This document shows positions 19,046 through 26,248 of a DNA stretch of 64,000 bases, piece by piece. Position 1 is the first letter of the stretch. Each line of letters begins with the position of its first letter. The translations under genes and the position numbers were made by a program. The notes beneath the pieces were generated by a model. The model saw only the letters and a list, made by a program, of their open reading frames with translations. It was not told the origin of the DNA and ran no database searches. This stretch comes from Pelagicoccus sp. SDUM812002 (GTDB lineage: Bacteria > Verrucomicrobiota > Verrucomicrobiia > Opitutales > Opitutaceae). The stretch covers positions 206,432 to 270,431 of the forward strand of contig NZ_JARXHX010000007.1 of assembly GCF_031127835.1 (NCBI RefSeq). The letters are read 5' to 3'.

Positions 19046-20200
19046 ATGTGCGTATTAGTCGTGGCGCGGGATGCGGCGGAAACCATTGAACGTTGCCTGA
19101 GATCGGCTTTGTCGCAGGGTTGCGAGGTACTAATGGTTGATGACTGCTCTCAGGATGATACTGTTGATGCCGCGATTCGAGCGGGTCTTTCTGTCAGCTC
19201 GATAGTTCAACTCGAAAATCATGTTTCCCTCGGGTATGCGCGACAACGAGGGCTGGAAAGAGTGGAGACTGAATACACGATGCTTCTTGATGCCGATGAC
19301 GTATTGTGCGCTGGCCGTGTTGAGCGGTTTGGAACGATTTTTCAACGTGGGCAGATCGATGCGATCGCTGACGAGTTGGAGCTTCGTGATGGAGGGGACG
19401 GCTCCTTGATAAAGAAGATGCGGATTCCCTCTTATCTAAAGACGGGGAAGGATCTTTGTCGGTTGTTTGAGCGAAATTATCTTCCTGGGATTGGGCAGAT
19501 CGGGTTCCGCACTTCGGTTTTCCGCGAGATCGGCTATGACGAGAGCCTCACTGGACCAGAAGACTCCGATATTGTGCTGAGAGCATTGTTGGCTGGAGCT
19601 CGGTTTGAGCTAGTCAGGGAGATTGGGTACAAGATGTACCACTATTCTGGAAGCGTATCCAGAAACCTAGACCGTCAAAACTGCGAACTCGCGAGAGCTT
19701 TGCAAAAGCATGCTTACGGGGATGTCGAAAACTTGTTCTCGCGATCGGGATATAGTGACCGGGTAATTGCGTGGTCGATGTATGGACTGGCGAATTTTCG
19801 AGGAGACTGGGAAAAGGCAGTTGAATACCTTGAGCTAGCCTTTCCAGTGGGTAGCAATCGCGATGAAGTTCTCGAACCGGAGGGACCTGAAGCGGTACCT
19901 GAGGGTTGGAGGCTGAATTTCGCTCGTGGCGTGATTTCCTACATGCAAGGGAATCCCGAGTACGCACGGGAACGTTGGGAACGAGCAGGGAAATTTGGAG
20001 CCACTGCTGAGGTTGCGAATAATTTAGGCGTCTCGATGCGTTTGCTGGGTCAGGAGCGAGCGGCCATGGAACTTTTTAGCGAAGCGCTGCGGCTGTCACC
20101 AAATTTCTACGACGCTCGGATAAATCTGGGCGACTCGCTTTCGCAGCGTGTGACGCTGCGCCCTCTTCGCCGGGATCCAGGCAGGTCAAATTACGCCTAG
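19046..20200 (+). CDS. Family 2 glycosyltransferase with C-terminal TPR repeats
   Basis: A GT-A glycosyltransferase. The N-terminal fold shows the nucleotide-sugar pocket (VLMVDDCSQDDT) and the metal-binding DAD at residues 82-84 (TMLLDADDVL). A GPEDSDIVLRALL motif plays the role of the family's ED acceptor/base site. From about residue 290 the chain is helical and contains TPR-like units (NNLGVSMRLLGQERAAMELF). The ATG at 19046 has AAGGA 6 bp upstream; an in-frame start at 18962 is not supported. Donor and acceptor cannot be told. It opens the plus-strand part of the glycan island. Confidence 0.9.
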   Translation: MCVLVVARDAAETIERCLRSALSQGCEVLMVDDCSQDDTVDAAIRAGLSVSSIVQLENHVSLGYARQRGLERVETEYTMLLDADDVLCAGRVERFGTIFQRGQIDAIADELELRDGGDGSLIKKMRIPSYLKTGKDLCRLFERNYLPGIGQIGFRTSVFREIGYDESLTGPEDSDIVLRALLAGARFELVREIGYKMYHYSGSVSRNLDRQNCELARALQKHAYGDVENLFSRSGYSDRVIAWSMYGLANFRGDWEKAVEYLELAFPVGSNRDEVLEPEGPEAVPEGWRLNFARGVISYMQGNPEYARERWERAGKFGATAEVANNLGVSMRLLGQERAAMELFSEALRLSPNFYDARINLGDSLSQRVTLRPLRRDPGRSNYA

Positions 20201-20271
20201 CGATTGCGGATGAGAGGGTGGTGGGAGATATATGTTGATTGGTATAGGAACTTTTGCTTTGAGAACTTCTA

Positions 20272-21318
20272 ATGAAACGGATACTTGTAACTGGTTCGTC
20301 TGGCTTGATTGGCTCCGAGGTGAGCGCATTTTTCGACCGCAAGGGCTATACCGTGCATGGTATCGACAATAACCAGCGTGCTATCTTTTTTGGCGAGTCA
20401 GGCGATACCCGTTGGAATCAGCAAAGGCTTATTCGCAGTTTGAGTTCGTTTCAGCACCACGAAGTGGATATAAGGGACCGCGTTGCTATCCACGATCTGG
20501 TTAAGGAAGTTAAGCCTGACGCTATTATCCACGCGGCGGCTCAACCGTCGCACGATCGTGCTGCGAGTATACCGTTTGACGATTTCGATACGAACGCTGT
20601 GGGCACTCTTAATTTGCTTGAGGCTGCCCGTCAGGGGTGCCCCGAGTCGCCCTTTGTTCATATGTCGACTAATAAGGTTTATGGAGATGCTCCGAACAAA
20701 CTAAATTTAGCGGAGCTCGACACGCGCTGGGAATATGCCGATAGGGCTTTCGAGAATGGGATCTCAGAGTCGTTTAGCATAGACCAATCGAAGCACTCCC
20801 TTTTCGGCGCGTCCAAGGTAGCTGCGGATGTTATGGTGCAGGAGTACGGGCGATATTTTGGGATGCCGACTTGTTGTCTACGTGGCGGGTGCTTGACGGG
20901 TCCGAACCACACAGGAGTGAAGTTGCACGGATTTCTGAGCTATCTTGTCAAATGCAACTTATCTGGGGAAGAGTATACGGTTTTAGGATACAAGGGCAAA
21001 CAGGTTCGGGACAATATTCACTCGCTCGATGTTGCCCGTTTCATGGAAGCGTTCCTAGAAGCTCCTCGTTGTGGCGAGGTGTATAACATCGGGGGCGGCA
21101 AAGCTAACAGTTGCTCTATCTTGGAAGCTTTTGCTCTCGTAGAGAAATTTTCGGGTAGAGCGATGAAGAGGCGTTATTCTGACGAGAACCGAATCGGCGA
21201 CCATATCTGTTATTACAGTGATCTTAGCAAAATGCGGAGGGACTATCCGAGTTGGGACATTTCCGTCTCGTTGGAGGAAACGGTTCGTCAGATCGTTGAT
21301 GCTTGGGGCGAACGCTGA
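20272..21318 (+). CDS. NAD-dependent sugar-nucleotide epimerase/dehydratase (CDP-paratose-2-epimerase-like)
   Basis: An extended SDR enzyme. [14 protein letters not shown] binds [14 protein letters not shown] and [13 protein letters not shown] are typical of the CDP-tyvelose/paratose epimerase branch, and [13 protein letters not shown] with [12 protein letters not shown] complete the substrate pocket. At the usual YxxxK position the sequence is [12 protein letters not shown], so phenylalanine replaces the catalytic tyrosine. I recall close relatives with the same LFGASK reading, but I cannot check that. It follows the GT2 gene by 71 bp on the same strand. The 3' end overlaps the convergent glycosyltransferase gene by 31 bp. 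The exact sugar nucleotide is unknown. Confidence 0.88.
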   Translation: MKRILVTGSSGLIGSEVSAFFDRKGYTVHGIDNNQRAIFFGESGDTRWNQQRLIRSLSSFQHHEVDIRDRVAIHDLVKEVKPDAIIHAAAQPSHDRAASIPFDDFDTNAVGTLNLLEAARQGCPESPFVHMSTNKVYGDAPNKLNLAELDTRWEYADRAFENGISESFSIDQSKHSLFGASKVAADVMVQEYGRYFGMPTCCLRGGCLTGPNHTGVKLHGFLSYLVKCNLSGEEYTVLGYKGKQVRDNIHSLDVARFMEAFLEAPRCGEVYNIGGGKANSCSILEAFALVEKFSGRAMKRRYSDENRIGDHICYYSDLSKMRRDYPSWDISVSLEETVRQIVDAWGER

Positions 21319-22547
21319 GCGGGTTTTTTCAAGCGCGTCCGCGCTTCTTCGAATTCTCTGAGCAACGTTCTTAGATAATCGGGCTGGGCGAATTCCCGAA
21401 CTGCGAGGTTGCGGGCGTTTTCGGAGCAGCTCTGGCGAAACTCTTGGTCGTTTAGGAATTCGAACAAGCGTTTGCGCGCGGTCCCGATTTCTTCTACAGC
21501 GATCGATATGCCGATTTGGTTTTCTTGAACGAAACGAGCTGTTTCTGTTTCTTTGGTACCAAGGCAAAGCACGGGTAGGCCGGCGGCGCAGTATTCAGTA
21601 AGTTTGGACGGAAGCGAATAAAGGCTGTAGTCTTTGTGGTAGGTATATTCGTCTTCGGGTCTTGTGTAAGGTCTTTGATTGAAAGGCAGCACCGCGAGAT
21701 CCGCATCGGACAGTAGTTTTGCTAGTTTCGATGCACGGGCGAAACCTTTGAACCGGATGGCGGAGTCGAGCGGGACGCTCGCAACGGACTGTCGGGCGAA
21801 GGTATTGCTATACCAATCGATTGGCGGAAGGCCGAGAATGCGATCCTGAGCCAATTGCCAAAGCCTTACTGTCTCGCACACCATCTCTGGTAGCCAAACA
21901 TTGCCAGTTAGTATCGGCTTCGAAGGACAGATTGTTTGTCCGCGACCCGGTTTGAAGAATTCGATGTCGCAGGAGAAAAGCGGGAAGTGTCGGGTTGGAC
22001 GTCCGACGATTTCGTCTATGCAGGGTACAAGACCTTTAGCGAGTGACCATACCTCGGTGAGGCGGTGCTCCAGTCTTCGCAGCGACTGCTCTATGGCGGG
22101 ACGTTGGTACAGCGGATGGAAATCCAAGAAATGCTGAACGACAGGTATTTCGGGTGGTAGGTAGCTTAAGACATCCTCTAGTAGCCAGAGCCCGTTTATA
22201 TCGCAAGCGGTGCTGTAAACGACATCTGGCTGGAAACGTGTCACCGCCGCTTGGATACTGCTCCTACTCGCGATTGATTTGCCGGAGGCTAGGTTGGCTT
22301 GTCTTCCGATTGAGCGAACTTTTGCTTTCCACTTGTATAGCGATCGCCGGAAGGCTGGATACTCGTGTCTAGGGCCGATAGATAGCTTGCTCGCTTGCAG
22401 GTAATTATCGAAGCTTGGCTCTCCGAGATCGCACCAAAAGAGATTCATGAGATGCTCTTGCGGGTAGCTTGCTAGGTTTCGGCAGAGGCAAGCTCCTGTA
22501 CCATGGTATGGGTTTAGCCCCGAATCAGATAGAAGCAGGATTTTCAC
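21288..22547 (-). CDS. GT-B glycosyltransferase (group 1-like)
   Basis: A probable GT-B glycosyltransferase of 419 residues. The N-terminus has the opening [10 protein letters not shown] and a GTG-rich loop ([12 protein letters not shown]). The middle has [10 protein letters not shown] and [11 protein letters not shown]. The C-terminal donor half has [24 protein letters not shown] and the [20 protein letters not shown] segment with the conserved glutamate. It is clearly homologous to the C-terminal part of the protein at 29575-31047. The start codon is GTG, which overlaps the stop of the upstream GT9-like gene as TAGTG, so the two are translationally coupled. Sugar and acceptor are unknown. 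Confidence 0.85.
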   Translation of the reverse strand: MKILLLSDSGLNPYHGTGACLCRNLASYPQEHLMNLFWCDLGEPSFDNYLQASKLSIGPRHEYPAFRRSLYKWKAKVRSIGRQANLASGKSIASRSSIQAAVTRFQPDVVYSTACDINGLWLLEDVLSYLPPEIPVVQHFLDFHPLYQRPAIEQSLRRLEHRLTEVWSLAKGLVPCIDEIVGRPTRHFPLFSCDIEFFKPGRGQTICPSKPILTGNVWLPEMVCETVRLWQLAQDRILGLPPIDWYSNTFARQSVASVPLDSAIRFKGFARASKLAKLLSDADLAVLPFNQRPYTRPEDEYTYHKDYSLYSLPSKLTEYCAAGLPVLCLGTKETETARFVQENQIGISIAVEEIGTARKRLFEFLNDQEFRQSCSENARNLAVREFAQPDYLRTLLREFEEARTRLKKPAQRSPQASTI

Positions 22548-23599
22548 TATGTTTCACGTAGAGCCCAATTGAGGCACTTGTTTAGTTCGGTTTCTGCTTC
22601 TAAGAGGTTCTGGAGGTCGTTGACAGAGTCTCGTACATGTTCGGCGCCCATCTTGCGGAATCCGGCCCATTCAACGACTGGGAAAGTGAGGGTGGGGTGG
22701 CGTAGCCTCGGGTTGAGGCAGTACAGTGGTTTTCTGGTTGAAAAGGCGATCGCATCCAGCATCCCGCTGCGTAGACCAATACTTTTTTGCGCAAGAGTAG
22801 ATACTGCTACAGATTCGAGGAAAGATTTATGACCGATAGTCTTGTATTTCGGCGACTCTGGAATGAGCGGTTCCTGGGTGTTGTCGAGAATCGTATATCC
22901 CTCTTCGATGAGGTTGAGAGCTAGCTTCTTCCAGAAACGTTCAGAGAAGCTACCTGAATGTACGGATTTAGCTGCCCGGAAAAGGCAAATGAATGGGGTG
23001 TCTGGAATGGACTCTTTAGCTTTATGTATCCAAAAGCTAGGTACGATGAGTCGAGGGTATATTTTCTTGTCATCTCTTAATCCGGCGAGTTTGTGCTGCA
23101 TGGCGTAGAGATGGGTGCGCACGAGGTATTGATCGCACCAGTTTGTCGGTTGGCAGATTATGAGTTGGTCCTGGTCAGGGCAGAGGACGGAGCAAATTTC
23201 GCGAATTTCTTGATAACTGAGCTTCCAGATGTCCTTTTCTTTGTAAGGACTAGGAAAGGTGGAAATTTTATCATAGTCTGGGTTCAGCAGTCCTCCCTCT
23301 TTGAACTTTGGGTGGGTTACTAGCGTTATTTCGCTTTCGGGATACTGGATTTTGAGTTTGGCCGTGATACCTGAGTTCATGGCGATATCGCCAAAGGACC
23401 CTGAAATATAGATCGTGATCTTGGGGACGGTTTTGTTATTGGTGAAGTAGATGCGGCTCGGACGCAGTCGAGTCTTATGAAGTGTCCAATTGAATCGATT
23501 GCGACCGGTGATGCGAAACGAGCCTAGAGGATGCCCTGGATCCCTTGTGGCACGGTACAGCCTTTGCAGGATGGTCGGTGAGAATTCGTAGCGATTCAT
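22547..23599 (-). CDS. Heptosyltransferase-like (GT9) glycosyltransferase
   Basis: A GT9-like protein of 350 residues. It shows the family's opening glycine loop (ISGSFGDIAMNSGITAKLK) and the following VTHP strand. The C-terminal half keeps the donor-side pattern PFICLFRAAKSVHSGSFSE and a weak ADP-heptose-site equivalent near KSIGLRSGMLDAIAFS. It probably transfers a sugar to a surface glycan in the cytoplasm. It lies 25 bp after the Rossmann protein gene at 23625-23996 and is coupled to the GT-B gene downstream, so the three form one minus-strand operon. The codons are visibly richer in A and T than in flanking housekeeping genes. Confidence 0.8.
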   Translation of the reverse strand: MNRYEFSPTILQRLYRATRDPGHPLGSFRITGRNRFNWTLHKTRLRPSRIYFTNNKTVPKITIYISGSFGDIAMNSGITAKLKIQYPESEITLVTHPKFKEGGLLNPDYDKISTFPSPYKEKDIWKLSYQEIREICSVLCPDQDQLIICQPTNWCDQYLVRTHLYAMQHKLAGLRDDKKIYPRLIVPSFWIHKAKESIPDTPFICLFRAAKSVHSGSFSERFWKKLALNLIEEGYTILDNTQEPLIPESPKYKTIGHKSFLESVAVSTLAQKSIGLRSGMLDAIAFSTRKPLYCLNPRLRHPTLTFPVVEWAGFRKMGAEHVRDSVNDLQNLLEAETELNKCLNWALRET

Positions 23600-23624
23600 G
23601 AAAGGCGCCGTGCGGGGACTATTG

Positions 23625-23996
23625 TCAGAGGACTATTATCGCCGCGACAACCGCTGCGAGTAGGGCGATGGTTGCGAAGACTCCCCATTTAAACGAAGAG
23701 GGGACTTCGTAGTTGCCTAGGATTATGTCGTAGTCCGCGACTTCTATTTTCTTTTGATCGATACCAAGTTCTACAAGCTGTTGGAAAATCTGGGGGGCGT
23801 ATTGGCTCGCTATAAGTATTCCGTCGAAATTTCCCTCGGCTAGGCTCACGGGAGACATGATCTTCTTACCCAAAAACATTTCACCCTGTCTGTTGGGATT
23901 GTTATCTGCGAATGCGATGACTTTATCGCCTCGGCGAAGGCATTGGTTTGCTCGTCGGCCTCCCAGCCCTGCTCCGAATATGATGATTTTTCTCAT
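23625..23996 (-). CDS. Small membrane-anchored Rossmann-fold protein (PglD-N-like)
   Basis: A 123-residue protein. The first 90 residues form one Rossmann-type unit (IIIFGAGLGGRRANQCL, then VIAFADNNPNRQG, LIASQYAPQIFQQLVELGI). Such units occur at the N-terminus of sugar acetyltransferases of the PglD type and in nucleotide-sugar-binding domains. The C-terminal 20 residues are a strong membrane helix (FATIALLAAVVAAIIVL). No catalytic domain follows, so an enzymatic role alone is unlikely; it may sense a nucleotide sugar or tether a partner. The same kind of Rossmann unit is fused to a glycosyltransferase at 29575-31047. Paired palindromes lie just upstream of the start. Confidence 0.8.
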   Translation of the reverse strand: MRKIIIFGAGLGGRRANQCLRRGDKVIAFADNNPNRQGEMFLGKKIMSPVSLAEGNFDGILIASQYAPQIFQQLVELGIDQKKIEVADYDIILGNYEVPSSFKWGVFATIALLAAVVAAIIVL

Positions 23997-24005
23997 GCTA
24001 TTGTG

Positions 24006-24037
24006 AGATTGATCAATCTTGGACTCGTTTTGATCAA
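24006..24037. promoter_or_regulatory. Two TTGATCAA palindromes upstream of the Rossmann-protein operon
   Basis: AGATTGATCAATCT at 24006-24019 is a perfect 14-bp palindrome, and TTGATCAA recurs at 24030-24037. Their centres are 21 bp apart, two helical turns, and lie 16 and 37 bp from the start codon at 23996. This is the geometry of a cooperative operator for a dimeric repressor. The regulator is not identified. Confidence 0.55.
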
Positions 24038-24168
24038 TCGTGAATTCTGATTAGGTCCGACTGCTTTTGCGAGTGTGTGGCTTGGAGGCTTGTTTCGTTC
24101 AACGAGGATACCTTCAATCCAAGGATTTTGTCTGATAGGAGGGTCATGTCTGGTCTGCTTGGGCGACC

Positions 24169-24184
24169 GATTGATCCATCAATC
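24169..24184. promoter_or_regulatory. Third related inverted repeat (GATTGAT-CC-ATCAATC)
   Basis: A perfect 7-bp inverted repeat with a 2-bp spacer has the same half-site as the palindromes at 24006-24037. It covers the stop codon of the TPR-methyltransferase gene. It may be a further operator site or a small hairpin at the 3' end of that gene. There is no T tract on either side. Confidence 0.4.
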
Positions 24185-26248
24185 TAGATGAATGAAGCGA
24201 TCTGGATGAAACTGGGAATTTGGATGGTTTTTAACGGACTGATCAAGGGAGGCACGGGTTAGGCCTAAAGCCCCACGATATTGTTCAGCCGCAACGAGAG
24301 TGACTTTATCCAGTCTTCGAATTTCGTCGAAAGATGCAAGCCAGGCCGGGGAGTCTTGCTTCCATGCGAAACATAGGTGATTCGCAGTGTTACAGATCGC
24401 AGCTTGCCATCCTTGGGCCAACAGGAGAACAAGGGCATCCCTCACGTCCGGTATCCAAAGGTCGTGCAGGGCGATGACGGCACCTGAGGAGAGTTTTGGG
24501 AGAATGCCGATGACATCTTTGCTCGGTTGTCCTGCCTGATGCCAACCGTCGATGAAGGCAAAGTCGACTGAAGGGGGGAAATCAGGCCTGTCGTAGGCGG
24601 AGGGTGTTGATTCGCTGATCAGCTTGAATTTATGGTCGAGCCCTGCAGCGTTCATGTTTGAAAGAAAACGTGAGCGAACGCTGTGCTCCGGAGTCGATAA
24701 CGGATGCTCGTCGTCGAGGAAGGGATCGATGCAGACTATGGGATTCTTCGAGGGTGATGCTATATGAGCGCTGCTCCATCCGATGTAGGAACCGACTTCT
24801 ACGATGGTTTGGGGCTTGGCGATCGTAACGAATGCTTCGAGGAGATAAGCTTCCGCACAGGTGCAGGTCAGTGGCCCACGAAATTCTGTATCTTGAAAAT
24901 GGATATCAGTTATGCCGGAGTAACCAGGATGCGGGAGCAGGTTATTGAAGGATTTGACTAATTTGCAACTCGTCGGGAAGTTTGCTTGCAGGTTGAGTTT
25001 CGCGGGACCTAACGACGAATCTAGAGTTTTTCCAAAGAGACTGTCATGAGTACCTGGATATTGAGAAGCGTTGCTGTTCGCTGATTGGTGTATTGCGAGC
25101 TCCGGTTTACCTAAGCGATGTAGGCAGTTGCTCAATCTGACAGCATTCATGGCGAACGCAGTGTTTGGAATTTCGAGATAGTCGAGTAGTTCCAGCGCCA
25201 TTTCTTTCTGGTTTGTTTCGACCCTGTAGCAAAAGATTAAATAGAGGACCCTCTGGTCGAGGCCGCCAAATTTCGAGATGGAGTTGAACTGAAATTCTGA
25301 TTCGGAAAATCTACTCGCCAAGTACAAGGCGTGAGCGATCTCAGCTGTGTTGGATGGACTACGGGGCAATTTCCTCACCATCAATTCTGCAGACTTCGCA
25401 ATTGAACCCCAATTTTGAGTGAGTACCAGAAGGTCCAAGTATCGTTGTATCCATCCTGCGGATGCTTGGTCTGTGAATATATCGCGCTCGAAAAGTTCTG
25501 TTGCTTCTTTGAATCGCTTGAGTCGCATGCTCATATCGGCTAGCCAGCAAAACGCGTCGAAGGTTCCCGGCTCATCCTGATACACTCTGGACATTGCTTC
25601 GACGGCACTTTGCGTGTCGCCTTTGGCGTGGAACATCAGGCTGCTCAGCCGGAGGTACGCATAATTCGAGATTTGCTCGACTGGGTTAGGTAGTTCCTCG
25701 CTGTGGAGTCTGAGAAGGATCTGAATCCCCCAATTGTCGGGCTGTATCGCTGCGAGAGCCCTTAACGTCTGTAAGGCGGCCCCAGGTTCGTTTAGGCGAA
25801 ATACGATAGATTCGGCGAGGGCAAGGAGCTCGTCATCAGAGTTTGATCTATGTTGACCCGCCTCGGTCAGGAGGGTCTCTAGACGATTTGTCGGAGGCTT
25901 AAGAGCGGCCAGACGTTCGTACTGTAGTCTGAGAATGAATCCGACTGGGTCGTTTGGATCCGGGTCCGCTTTGGAATCCCTCGATCGGTAGACTTCTAAA
26001 CACTTTTTCAATGTGGTGGCGGATGCGACGTGATCCGCGAGTCTTTCCACGAGCTGTTCAGCGTCTGCCAGTCGCGGGTCCCCCTGGTGCTTCCAAACAG
26101 CGTTTGCGAATTCGAGGGCCAGTTCGCATTTGGAACTGACTCCTTCCAATCCGATTGGATTGTTTGGAATCGTGCTGCACCCTAGCTGCCGAAGTAGGGT
26201 TGCCAGCTTACGCATGCGTTCAGTGCGTGACTGCATTTTGTTGGTCAC
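24179..26248 (-). CDS. TPR protein with C-terminal class I SAM methyltransferase
   Basis: A 689-residue fusion. Roughly residues 1-440 are helical and contain several TPR-like units (for example DAFCWLADMSMRLKRFKEATELF). From about 475 a class I methyltransferase of the MtfD/Methyltransf_24 type follows: IVEVGSYIGWSSAHIA is the SAM loop, VCIDPF the next strand, and VDFAFIDGWHQAGQPSKDV with VIALHDLW the later strands. Relatives modify sugars or glycan precursors, often in polysaccharide clusters. The start ATG overlaps the upstream 994-residue gene by 4 bp (ATGA). There is no signal peptide, so it is cytoplasmic. The substrate is unknown. Confidence 0.85.
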   Translation of the reverse strand: MTNKMQSRTERMRKLATLLRQLGCSTIPNNPIGLEGVSSKCELALEFANAVWKHQGDPRLADAEQLVERLADHVASATTLKKCLEVYRSRDSKADPDPNDPVGFILRLQYERLAALKPPTNRLETLLTEAGQHRSNSDDELLALAESIVFRLNEPGAALQTLRALAAIQPDNWGIQILLRLHSEELPNPVEQISNYAYLRLSSLMFHAKGDTQSAVEAMSRVYQDEPGTFDAFCWLADMSMRLKRFKEATELFERDIFTDQASAGWIQRYLDLLVLTQNWGSIAKSAELMVRKLPRSPSNTAEIAHALYLASRFSESEFQFNSISKFGGLDQRVLYLIFCYRVETNQKEMALELLDYLEIPNTAFAMNAVRLSNCLHRLGKPELAIHQSANSNASQYPGTHDSLFGKTLDSSLGPAKLNLQANFPTSCKLVKSFNNLLPHPGYSGITDIHFQDTEFRGPLTCTCAEAYLLEAFVTIAKPQTIVEVGSYIGWSSAHIASPSKNPIVCIDPFLDDEHPLSTPEHSVRSRFLSNMNAAGLDHKFKLISESTPSAYDRPDFPPSVDFAFIDGWHQAGQPSKDVIGILPKLSSGAVIALHDLWIPDVRDALVLLLAQGWQAAICNTANHLCFAWKQDSPAWLASFDEIRRLDKVTLVAAEQYRGALGLTRASLDQSVKNHPNSQFHPDRFIHLD

